From Adiantum capillus-veneris (Eukaryota; Streptophyta; Polypodiopsida; Polypodiales; Pteridaceae), in assembly GCA_014529385.2 (NCBI GenBank), contig CM043955.1:136720108-136784107 (forward strand): a stretch of DNA of 64,000 nucleotides, in the 5' to 3' direction. Under the pieces are notes generated by a model. That model worked only from the letters and a program-made list of their open reading frames with translations, was not told where the DNA came from and did no database searches. The position numbers and the translations under genes are program-made. Shown here piece by piece: positions 20,564 to 31,540 of the stretch (position 1 is its first letter; each line of letters starts with the position of its first letter).

Positions 20564-21562
20564 TGTGGGATGCATGTCTAACCTCACCATCCTATCTTAT
20601 TGTAGTATTAGCAAGAACCACGATTAAATTGTCAATCCATGGAACGAAGATGACTCGACTAGTACATAGAGGCTACAAGAGGTTGTCAATCTCTCCGAAA
20701 AAAACTAACAACATGCATTTAACTCAAGCTACACTCAAGTGACGGAAATCACCACAAAGCCAATCGCTCATCGGCAAACAAATCACATCCGTTACAGCAT
20801 CAAATGATATCCAAACGTAATGAAACTTCTAGAACATGTTATAAGACCTAAGTCTCAAACCCCACTTTAGGTCAAGTTTCAAAATCGCGATTATTAACAA
20901 CAGTGGATTTTTGACCTAGTCGTTTTCGACCTAGAATGCATTTAAATGCTTAGCAATGATGCCCCAATACCCCGCCTATGCTTAGTTTTTGATTTGAAAG
21001 TGTAAATTCCTAGTTATGATGAAATTAGGCCGCGGGTCGGCGACACCAAAAGCTACAAATTATTGTGATGTGCTTACGTCAATGCGTAGAGCTATTACTT
21101 GCGGTTGCAATGCAACAAACGCGACTGCAATGTGACAACCGGGGAGGGAGTAGGAAGCGCGAGAAGGAGAGGAGTGAATGCCGTTAGCTCACGTTGAGTA
21201 TTTCATTATCCAAAACTTAATAAAATCTTTACAAAGTTGGCTTTTATACCTTAGCCAAGGTCTAAAATGTATAATGTCCGGCGCTCAAGACCTTTGAGGC
21301 TCCACACTTATTGTATCTGCACCCTAGGCACAGTAACTGACCTGTTCTTTACAACTTGGAACTCCCATTGAGCCCATAACACATTAAAATATGACAATGG
21401 CTTGAAATAAATCGAGAATTTACAATACGTGACCATTTTGGGAAAACATGTGATAAATGTGTAACTCCAATCTTTACTGCTTCTTCACTTTGATCTTCGA
21501 TGTGCATCCGTACGTCTTTGGTCTTTAGCAGCTTCTGTTAACTGACATTGACTCAGTTAACC
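20564..21562 (-). repeat. element A 3' LTR
   Basis: About 999 bp, alignable along its length with 26192-27190. The minus-strand start has decayed (GGTTAAC in place of TGTTAAC). Confidence 0.88.
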
Positions 21563-22129
21563 TTCCCCCCTTCTGATTTTAGTGCCCGTCTTTGGGCACT
21601 GTTGAAAAGTGTCCGTGGAGGCTGTGAAAGGTTTTGATTGGTTGTTGATGGGCTGATCGTATGCAGTTGTCTTTGAATTTTTTGATGAGTTTCAATTTGT
21701 TGCAGCATGTTCATTGGTCCAAATATGTATGATGTGAGAAATGATGTTGCATTTTTCTGTTGTAATAGCATAATGAGGAGGCTTCTATTTATTTATGAAA
21801 AGTATGTACAAGGGAAATAGAATGATGAGGTTCTAAATTAGGGTCTAATACCTGGATGACCAAAGGGAAAAAAACCCATTGGAAAAAAAGTGCCTTTGGG
21901 ATATGCGTATTATTGGAGTACTTATTAGCATTAGAAATATTCATTAAGTACTCAAAGGATTATTTGCTAATAGATATGGAAATAAAGAGACAGCAAATAT
22001 GAAAGGGTAGCATGATGGAACATTGTTGCCTATTGTAGTCCACTCAAGGTGCATAGGTGGAAAAGAGTGTCTTATGCATATGTCCAATGGTGGGACATCC
22101 TATTTATGCATACATAGAAATGCATGGAA

Positions 22130-23318
22130 AACAATATGCTGTGCCAAAAGGATTTTGAGGGGTGAAATGAACCATCCTTTATGATCTATCACTGGACACA
22201 CTTCTATGAGCTGGTATGTGGGCCGTTCAAACACTGGTTGATCCTTTTTGTATAGTTGTCCTTTTTGGTCTACATAGTGTGCATATGAATTATGTGTACC
22301 ATACAAAGCTAACATCATTCTGTCTAATGTGTCCCTTAGACTCGTGAATGATTGCACACTTGTGGCAGTGGATGTAGAATCAATTGCAAACCTAACAGTC
22401 TTTTCACCCTTTGGTGATATCTCAACACCTTTACTAAATTCATGCAAGAATTTGTTGTTCAAAGAATCAATTTTAAGCTTTTCAGGTGCTTGTGCATCTT
22501 TATGCTGATTTTGTACTTGCAGTGTTTTTACTGATGCTTCTAATGGTAATGCAGAATCATTCGATTGCATTAAAAATGACAAGTTAAATGCACTTACATC
22601 GAGATTCGCATTTCCAATTTTCTCTGTATCTTGCTTGACGATTGATATGTCCCTGTTGTCAGGATTTCTTGGACAATCTTCAGAAAAATGTCCACAATCT
22701 GGGCAATACGCCATGACTGGTGGTTATTTCATTTGGTTATGTCATGTCAAGCTCTAGTTGAGAAGTTTCTGCTTCTATGTTGGCCAAGTTGTGGGCATCT
22801 TCTTTTAAAACACTAAGCATCAAGTTGTAGAATGCTCCATCTTGACCTTTGTACCGTCTTTGGCTCGATTCTCCAATTAGACTGGCTTCAATTGGTTGAT
22901 CTGTTGGATCTTTTATTTCTGGTTCTCGATATAGATCTGACCACTGTAGTCATCCTGATTGCATATGCACTAACTGTATGTTCTGCTGGCTTGTGCAGAT
23001 TTCTAGATAAACACTTGGGTTGACTATCTGAACTTCTATCTGCACTTCATCTTTGAGCTTGCAATACCTGGCTCCACTGAAGTCTGTGAACATCTAGGAG
23101 TTCTCTAAATTTGGCTTTACTCTGATCAATAAGATCTTGGCTTCTGTGCAGCTTTTGCTACTCATTAGATATCTATGGCCTTCTGAATCTGCATATAAGA
23201 CTTTATCTCCATTGTATCCATATAGTTGTAAAATCTGCTCTGTTACACTTGTACCTATGTTACCACTGCTACTGGCTTGCTCTACTGTACTTGAACTCTC
23301 AGCTTGAGATGAGTCCAT
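22130..23318 (-). pseudogene. element A gag-like protein with YxDxxGxxY modules
   Basis: The start is at 23318 (MDSSQAESSSTVEQA). Module 0 contains VLYADSEGHRYLM, followed by a stop (about 23094), then MFTDFSGARYCKL. A decayed module 1 holds DPTDQPIEASLIGE. The zinc knuckle CPDCGHFSEDC has lost four residues of the spacing seen in B (CSDCGQKGGHFSEDC). Module 2 holds YVDQKGQLYKKDQ and is cut at KGWFI, where the sequence jumps to 3' non-coding DNA. At least two stops and one frameshift make it inactive. The modules match no family I know. The knuckle and position make it gag-like. Confidence 0.7.
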
Positions 23319-23329
23319 GTTGACTAGTT

Positions 23330-26170
23330 CTGTAAAAACTGTCTCCTAGCAGATTTTGGTATTGATTAGCAAAAAATTTTCTGCTTAGGTTTGATAAGAC
23401 TGCTTTTGCCAAAGTACTTTTGGAAGTTGATTTCTCTTAGACTCACAAGAGTTTATTAACTCTAGCCCGAAAGTGTCAGAATTGATTGCAGCCTTTGAAA
23501 TGATGAAAATCTAGGCCTTGAATACCCTAACCTACAGATTAGATTGTTATGTGTTTTTTCCACTTGACTTGAATTCAGCTCTTGTCAAGCTCCCAATTCT
23601 TTGCCTGCAACCTAGTTCTTCAATCTGAGCTAAGTGAGTTAGGAAATGAGATTTCTAAATTCTATCCTTGCAAGGAGCCAAAGGACTAATTTGCAACTTG
23701 AAACTGAGTTAACAAATAGCAATTTGGATCCGATGGAACCCAAAATGGCCTTGTATTATATTGTTCTAACACTATACAAGCTCGAAAAGTCCAAAATCTT
23801 GTTTTTGAAGCTCAAAAGTAAATAATTTTGATTATTTAATTTTCCTAGTTTCTACACTTTTTAGGCTTGTTTTGCCAAGTAATTACCTTGTTGTGGTTTC
23901 TGGACAAGTTTGGTTGAGTTTGATCAAGATTTGTCCAAGTTATCAATTGTTTAGTGTCCGCAGACTCTGATTCTGAGAATCTGACTTAAGTCTCAATTTT
24001 GTGATCAAAATTTTACCATATTTGATTTGTGGAGTCTACTTGATGTGCTTGACCATGTGGTATACTCAATTGTGCAAAATTTCTCAATTCTGGAGTAAAT
24101 GTAAATAATCACGATTATTTACTGCAGGTTTTTTTAAAACATTTTTTTTCAAAAGTAAATAATCGTGATTATTTACTTTTGGTAAATTTTTACATAATTT
24201 TGGTCAACTGAGTATGTACACTTGTTTAACACATCAATATAAGCCTATGAGTCAAGTTTCACTGAATTTGAACAAGATTTACCAAGTTACACTCAAGTTC
24301 TCGACATTCAGTACAGATTTCAGTTTTTATCAAGGTTTTGGTCTGTTTTGTAATCCAAACTTCATGAGCCTTCACAAAAGATGTTTGCAATCATGCTTAG
24401 AGTCTATGGTATCAACCTTGGTCATTTTTGACCTAAAAGTAAATAATCATGATTATTTACTTTTGACCTAAAATGAACAATTTTTTCAACTTTTTCACTG
24501 GACAATCTTTTTATGATCTATTTTGAGCCTCTGAGTCAAGTCAGACTCAATTTTTTGACAATCAGTACATATTTTAGTTTTTACCAAGTTTTTAGTCTAT
24601 TTTGTGATCCAAACTCTATGAGTCTTCACAAAAGATGTTTGCAATCCTGCTTAGAGTCTACGGTATCAACCTTGGTCAGTTTTGAGCCAAAAGTAAATAA
24701 TCACGATTATTTACTTTTGACCTAAAATGAAAACTTTTTTCAACTTTTTCAGTGGACAGTCTTTTTATAATCTATTTTGAGCCTCTGAGTCAAGTTAAAA
24801 CTTAATTTGAACAAGATTCATCAAGTTTAGCAACTGTTTTGTGTCTGCAGACTCTCATTTCAAGAATCTGGCTTAAGTCTCACTTTTGTGATCCAAATTT
24901 TATCAAAATTGATTTGTGTGGTCTACTTGGTATGCTTGACCTTGTGATATACTCAAATGTGCAAGATTGTTAATTTTTGAAGCAGATGTACGATTATTTA
25001 CTCCAGCTAAATTTTTGCAAGTTTTTGTCCCAATCTTGACACAGACCTTTTAAGGAACTCAACTTAAGGTCTCTAGCTAAGTTTCATCAAGTTTGGATAA
25101 ATTTTGGTCAAATGGTCATCAGTTTTTTGTCCGCAGATTGACTTTGCAAAATTGGTCACAATTTTCAATCCAATGATCCAAATCTTACCAAATTTGGTTT
25201 GTGGGATTATTACAACATGGTACAACTAGTGGTATGCTGACTTGGTAAAAAAAGTTGAAAAATGGGAGAGATGTAAATAATCGTGATTATTTACCATCGA
25301 GAATTTTTTTTTTCATCTTTTTTATTTAGTGATCATGTACACAGGTTTATCACATCAATATAAGCCTATGAATCAAATTTCATTAAGTGTGGACAAATTT
25401 TTTCCCAATTGATACTTAAGATTCAGAAAGTTAGTTTGATGATCCAAATCTTTTGTGCCATTACAAAAGTTGTTTGTACACATGCAATGAGTCAATGGTA
25501 TGAACCTTGGTCAAATTTGAGCTGAAAGTTAATAATCGTGATTATTAACTTTAGGCCCAAAACTGACACTTTTTTGAACTTTTTCATTGGACAGTCTTTT
25601 CATGATCTATTCTGAGCCTATGAATCAAGTCAAAACTTAATTTGGCCTAAAATGTCAAGAAAAAGTAAATAATCTGAGTTTTGACCAACTCTTGAAAATT
25701 TTACCTCAAAGTGTCCTTGAGCTTACCCACTGGTTCATACAACTTTTAGGCTTACTCTCCAGTTGGATTGAGTGGTTTGGAGTCTTTTCGTGCTAGTTCT
25801 AACCGTAGACTTGAAACTCTGCATTGTTCTGAGATCCCACCTCAGATTCTACTTACCCTACTCCTAGGTTCTACTGCAGTTGGGTTGTGGAAAGTGTCCA
25901 CAAACACTCTTTTTCTAGTTTTTTACGGTTTTCAGAGCCTTGATCTTAAGACTTGTCTCACCTTTCAATCATTCTCCAAAACCTAACATAATCCTACAAT
26001 TCTAAAGGCACTCAGCAAGTACGATTACTTCCAAGCTGCCTCTACACAGCAAAAGACGACAATCTTAAGCTATGCGGTTTAAAAAAGAAAGTTTAACTCC
26101 AGGTGAACCTAGAGGAAGTTAATGGACAACTACACACGACGCTCTTGTTTTCCCTAGTTTAGGTCTATTC
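23330..26170 (-). promoter_or_regulatory. element A leader with repeated palindromes
   Basis: Non-coding region between primer site and gag. It holds about nine occurrences of a palindrome with core arms GTAAATAATC / GATTATTTAC around 2 nt: complete at 24101, 24151, 24435, 24689 and 25273; variant at 23813 and 25525; half-sites at 24989 and 25662. Three copies have 14-bp arms starting AAAAG. Around them, blocks such as GTGTCCGCAGACTCT, CTTAAGTCTCA and CAAGTTT recur at roughly 270-300 bp, so the leader is itself a degenerate tandem array. Function unknown; packaging, dimerisation or protein binding are possible. Confidence 0.75.
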
Positions 26171-26171
26171 G

Positions 26172-26189
26172 TCCCCGGCAGCGGCGCCA
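26172..26189 (-). other. primer binding site of element A
   Basis: On the minus strand TGGCGCCGCTGCCGGGGA lies 2 nt inside the 5' LTR. It is the TGGCGCC...GCCGGGGA type used by Athila/Tat-like plant gypsy elements, usually credited to tRNA-Asp. Its place fixes the orientation of the element. Confidence 0.8.
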
Positions 26190-26191
26190 AA

Positions 26192-27190
26192 TATGGGACG
26201 CATGTCTAACCTCACCATCCTATCTTATTGTAGTATTAGCGAGAACCACGATTAAATTGTCAATCCATGGGACGAAGCTGACTCGACTAGTGCATAGAGG
26301 CTACAAGAGGTTGTCAATCTCTCGGAAAACAACTAACAACTCGCATCTAACTCAAGCTACACTCAAGTGACTGAAATCACCAAAAGCCAATCACTCATCT
26401 GCAAATAAATCACATCAGTTACAGTATCAAATGACATCCAAACGTAACAAAACTTCTAGGACATGTTTATAAGACTTAAGCACACATGCTTATGGTCTCA
26501 AACCCCACTTTAGATCAAGTTCCAAAATCGCGATTATTAACAGCAATGGATTTTTGACCTAGTCGTTTTTGACCCAGAATGCATCTAAATTCTTAGCAAT
26601 GATGCCCAAATACCCCGCCTATGCTTAATTTTTTATTTAAAAGTGTAAATTTCTAGTTATGATGAAATTAGGTTGCGGGTCGGCGATGCCAAAAGCTACA
26701 CTTACGTCAATGCGTAGAGCTCTTACCTGCGATTGCAATGCAACAAACGTGACTGCAATGTGACAATCGGGGAGGGAGTAGGAAGCGCGAGAAGGAGAGG
26801 AGTGGGCACCGTTAGTTCACGCTATGTATTTCATTATCCAAAACTTAATAAAATCTTAACAAAGTTGGCTTTTATACCTTAGCCAAGGTCTAAAATATAT
26901 AATGTCCGGTGATCAAGACCTTTGAGGCTCCACACTTATTGTATCTGCACCCTAGGCACAATAACTGGCCTGTTCTTTACAACTTGAAACTCCCATTGAG
27001 CCTGTAACACATTAAAATATTACAATGGCTTGAAATAAATCTAGAATTTACAACACGTGACCATTTTGGGGAAACGTGTGATAAGTGTGTAACTCCAATC
27101 TTTACTACTTCTTCACTTTGATCGTCGATGTGCATCCGTACGTCTTTGGTCTTCAGCAGCTTCTGTTAACTGACGTTGACTTAGTTAACA
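26192..27190 (-). repeat. element A 5' LTR
   Basis: 999 bp. On the minus strand a TATA box GGTATAAAAGCC lies near 26863-26880. The plus-strand first bases TATGGGAC correspond to TGTGGGAT in the other LTR. Confidence 0.88.
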
Positions 27191-28660
27191 CTATGCTTGA
27201 GTAAATCATAGATTGGACAAGTGGTGGTGACTATATGGTTATCTATGCTTAAATGGATCATAGCTTGGTAAAGTGGTAGAACTTATGCTTGAATGATCCT
27301 CTATGATCAAACGGATCATAGCTTGGACAAGTGGTAGAAATTATGGTTCTCTATGCTTCAATCGAGCTTAGATTTAATGGTGGACCTTGTGACTCTCTAT
27401 GCTAGAATGAAAATTTGCTTAGACACGTGGTGGACCTTGTGGCTACCTATGATGGATGGAGCATAGCTTGAACAAGTGTTGGATTTAATGGCTTTCTATG
27501 CTTCAATAGAGCATAAATTGGACAAGTGGTGGACCTTATGGTGCTCTATGCTTTAATGGAGCATAGCTTAGACAATTGGTGGACCTTATGGATCTCTGTC
27601 TTTCAATAGAGTAGAGATCGGACATGTGGTGAACCTTGTATCTTTCTATGCTTGAATGGGTTAGTTCTTTGGACAAGCGGTGGATCTTATGGCTCTACAC
27701 CCTTCAATAAAGCATAGACTAGACAAGTGATGGACTTTGTGTTTTTCTATGCTTGAATCGATCTTGGCTTGGACAAGTGGTGGGTCGTGTGGCTCTCTAT
27801 GCTTGAATGGAGCATAGATTGGACAAGTGGTGGACCTCGTGGCTCTCTATGCTTGAATAGAGCATTGAATGGGACTTTATGCTCCTCTATGCTTGAATGG
27901 AACATATCTTGGACAAGTGGTGAACCTTATGGCTCTTTATGTTTCAATGGCATATATTAAACAAGTGGTGGATCTTATGGTCCTTTATAACTCAATAGAT
28001 CTTGGCTTGGACAAGTGGAATGGAAAGGTAGTGAATCTAGGATGCATTTTTTTCTCTTACACCACCATGGTTAGAAGGGTCTTGTGATGGATCTTGGATG
28101 CACCAAACCTTCCTTAATTTGTTTGTAAAGGGCAAGTACTAAATACATGATGCACTTTTCCTTCTCACACCTTGCTCAAAGTGGCTTGGTGGTGGATTAA
28201 GATTTCCATTACTCTTCAACAAGAACTTGAACATCAAATCTCCAAGTGATGCATCTAAGAAATAATATGTGTTGTATAACTTTTTAGAATGGAAAAGAGG
28301 TAGATCTAAAATACAATAAAGCTTCTATAAGTTGTTTAAAATGGTCACTTATTGTGGATCAAGGATGTGATAAGTGGTGAAAAATGTTTGTGGTGGATTT
28401 AGAATACACACTCTGACAGAAGCCATTAAGGTTGGCCAAGTTGTGGACCTTGGATGAATGGACACTTCAAAAACTATGATTGAATCTTTGATTGAGCTAG
28501 TATTTACTCTTCCATGATTTCTAGATTGGCCAAGTGGTGGATCTAAGATGAGTACTAGTCTTCCACAACTTGTTTTGATTCAATATATAGGATGGACACC
28601 ACCATTCAAAACGCCATTAGAATGAATTTGATTTTATTTGGGATGCATCCTTCATTGCAC
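27191..28660 (+). repeat. satellite array, plus orientation, right block
   Basis: It continues the array cut by element A. 50-bp units run to about 28030, for example GACAAGTGGTGGACCTTATG and CTCTCTATGCTTGAATGG. Units of the GGATCTTGGATGCACCAAAC type follow to about 28660. The frame at 27769-28087 is repeat-derived. Confidence 0.85.
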
Positions 28661-29250
28661 AAACTTAAAAATCACAAAATAAAAAAAGAATAAAAAAGAC
28701 ATTAAAAATCAAAAAAACCATTAAGAAAATTAAAAAAACAAAAAAATAAAGGGAGATAGAAAATAACAAAAAAAAATTAATAAAAATAAAAAAAGGAGTT
28801 TAAAAATCACAAAAAACAAAAAAAAAAACTCATAAATAATTCACAAAAAATCAAAAACCTCATAAAAAATTCATTTAAAATCAAAATAAAAAAAACCATA
28901 AAATCAAAAAATTCATAAAAAACATAGAAAATCCTTAAAAAATAAAAAACTCACAGATAATCCATAAAAAATAGTAAAAATTTTATAAAAACTCACAGAT
29001 AATCCATAAAAAATCAAAAAGTAGCTAGAAAAATTCATAATAAATCATAAAATTCATAAAACCATCAAAATTAGGAAATTCACAAAAAAATAAATAATTA
29101 TCAAAAAAATTTCTTCAAATTCAAAACTTTTCCAAAAAAACATAAAAGTACTTTAAAAAATAGAAAGTTTAAAATTTTACAAAAAATTAAGAAAAATAAA
29201 AAGAAACTCATCGAAAGTGCTAGAAAGAGGCAAAAAAGCAAAAGTAAGCC
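28661..29250. repeat. A-rich strand-asymmetric low-complexity block
   Basis: The plus strand is almost entirely A with short ATC, CTC and CATAA interruptions (AAAATCACAAAAAAC, ACTCACAGATAATCC twice). Minus-strand frames here (F/L/C-rich) are composition artefacts. Such A-rich leaders occur in some large plant gypsy elements, so it may belong to element B. Confidence 0.7.
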
Positions 29251-29585
29251 GAAAAGTGTACCGCGCACCGAGCAAACACCGCAAACCAAGCACAAATCGA
29301 GAACAATGACCAGGAAAAAATTGAGCAAACAGTGAAAAAGCCCGAAACAGCAAAACAACGGTCGAAAAAAGCAAGCGAAACCATCAACAGTGGAGCATCA
29401 GTCAAATTTCAAGAATTTTGCATGCTAGAAATTGGCAAGTGGAAGCAATTGCATTGAAAATTGAGCTTCTAATCGGACAAACAGGGCCACAACTCGCATA
29501 TGATTGCAGATTAGGCTAGTACGAGCAGGAGGAATTATTCTAATCAACATCAAAATCTGCTAGGAGAGAGTTTCTACAAAACAAC
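29251..29585 (+). other. presumed leader of element B
   Basis: From AATCAACATCAAAATCTGCTAGG (about 29540) it matches the sequence just before gag in element A. Upstream of that, no match to A and no gene was seen. Confidence 0.4.
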
Positions 29586-31540
29586 ATGGACTCAAGTCGA
29601 GCCGAGAATTCAAGTATAGCAGAGCAAGCCAATAGCAGTGATAACACATGCACAACTGCAACAGAGAAAATTTTATAGTTATATGGCTATAATGGAGACA
29701 AAGTTTTATATGCAGATACAGAAGGCCATAGATAGTTGATGAGCAACAAAAACAGCACAGGAGCCAAGATTCTATTGATAAGAGTGAAGCCAGATTCAGA
29801 GAACTCCCAGATGTTCACAGACTTCACTGGAGCCAGGTATTGCAAGCTCAAAGATGAATTACAGATAGAAGTGCAAAAAATTGACCCAAGTGGTTATCCA
29901 AAAATCTGAACTAGCCAGCAAAACATCCATTTAGTGCATATGCAATCAGGGTCATTGTACATGGATTACAGTGGTCAAATCCACAGTCGAGAGCCAGGAT
30001 TGCAAAATCCAACAGATCAACCAATTGAAGCAAGTCTAATCGGAGAACCAAGCCAAAGACAGTACAACTGTCAAGATGGAGCAATCTACAGCTTGATGCT
30101 CAGTGTTCTGAAAGAAGATGCCGACAGCTTGGCAAGCATAGAAGCAGAAACTTCTCAGCTAGAGCTTGACATGACAGAACCAGTTGAAATACCACCAGTC
30201 GTGGCGTATTGCTCAGATTGTGGACAAAAAGGTGGACACTTTTCGGAAGATTGTCCAAGAAATCCAGACAACAGAGACACATCAACCACCAAGCAAAGTA
30301 TAGATCAAATTGGAAATGCAAATCTTGATGTAAGTGCATTTAACTCGTCAATTTTAATGCTATCAGATGATTTTGCATTACCATTAGAAGCACCAGTAAA
30401 AACACTACAAGTTCAAAATCAGCATAAAGATGTGCCTTCACCTGAAAAGCTTAAAACTGATTCTTTGAACAATAAATTCTTGTATGAATTTAGTCAAGGT
30501 GTCGAGATATCATGAAAGGTTGAAAAGACTGTTAGGTTTGCAAATGATTCGCATCCACAGCCACAAGTGTGCAATCATTCTGGGACACATCAAATAGAAT
30601 GATGTTAGCTTTGTATGGTACACATAATTCATATGCACACTATGTAGACCAAAAAGGGAAACTATACAAAAAGGATCAACTAGTGTTTGAACGGCCCACA
30701 TACCAGCTCATAGAAGTACGTCGAGTGATAGATCAGAAAGGATGGTTCATTTATGATGAAAGAATCTATTATAGCCTAGCCTCTCTAGAGCTGAAGGATA
30801 TTACCCGAGTAAACCCAAAAAATTGTTCAAAGCCAAACTCTCCTCCATCTGAAATCAAGCTTCGATGTCGTGACCAAACGAGCATATACTTTGACCAAAA
30901 CAGTCGTAGATATAGACGAGAGTCTAGCATCTACGATGCCTTGGGTCCTGAAACCACAGAAGCTCATATCATCGGAGACCCATGGGATAGACAATATCAG
31001 GGCAAAGATAATGTTGTCTATAGCTTGACTTGGGGAATAATTTATCATGTTTCAAGGAGATACATAGGAAATTATGTAGAAGGTTTATAGATGCCAAACA
31101 TCAATAGTGCTACCCAAAGTGTACCTTCACAGTCCCAAAAGGTGAGACTAAATCAAAGCCAAACAATTTTGAACTCTTACAATGAAGCAGGCTATAGTGA
31201 TCACCCTAGGAAGGGGGGAGCTGTAAATCCAACAAGCTCAGCTTATGTACTAGGAAATGCTACACCAGTTAGAAGCCCTAGAGCTTATAGCCAACAGACC
31301 CCTTCAAGGCAGAAACCATAAAAAGATCATATGGTTGTTGAAAGTTTTCAATTGACCCAGATTCCATCAGAATCAATAGACAAATACCTCTATGAAGATC
31401 ATCAGGGACAAAAGTTTCAGCTAATCTCCACAAGTCGCATCCAAAAGCCGACAAATCCAATAGTGTTCAAACAGTTACATGTGATCAAGCTCACATATGC
31501 ATATCAAGATGCACATGGTAACAAATATCAGCAAGATCTT
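29586..31540 (+). pseudogene. element B gag-like protein with five ~50-residue modules
   Basis: ATG at 29586 (MDSSRAENSSIAEQA). Modules with the signature Y-x-D-x-x-G-x-x-Y lie at 29700-29853, 29949-30095, 30629-30778, 30878-31027 and 31382-31540. Three of them end in YSL (DGAIYSL, DERIYYSL, KDNVVYSL). Between modules 1 and 2 is a zinc knuckle CSDCGQKGGHFSEDC (30210-30254; C-x2-C-x5-H-x4-C, one residue longer than standard). In-frame stops in the first 120 codons, a TGA near 30513 and a frame change before 30569 show decay. The module is likely a beta-hairpin pair, judged only from the aromatic-Asp-Gly spacing. No family was recognised. Confidence 0.7.

Larger units (their letters stand above)
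20564..27190 (-). mobile_element. element A: non-autonomous LTR retrotransposon (gag only)
   Basis: 6627 bp in the minus orientation. The LTRs are 26192-27190 (5') and 20564-21562 (3'), with target duplication CTATG (20559-20563 and 27191-27195). On the minus strand the LTR starts TGTTAACT and ends TCCCACA. The primer site is TGGCGCCGCTGCCGGGGA, and the polypurine tract is GAAGGGGGGAAG with a GTGCCC/GGGCAC stem beside it. Inside are a 2.8-kb non-coding leader and a gag-like frame, and no protease, integrase or reverse transcriptase. LTR divergence is about 6-8% by eye. Compared with B, about 3.7 kb (equivalent to 30750-34485) is deleted. The layout matches the TR-GAG type of non-autonomous plant element. 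Confidence 0.88.

Noticed and set aside
28661-29410. Phe/Leu/Cys-rich minus-strand frames (possible membrane protein)
   Set aside because: The composition is explained by the A-rich plus strand, and there is no ATG context or domain.
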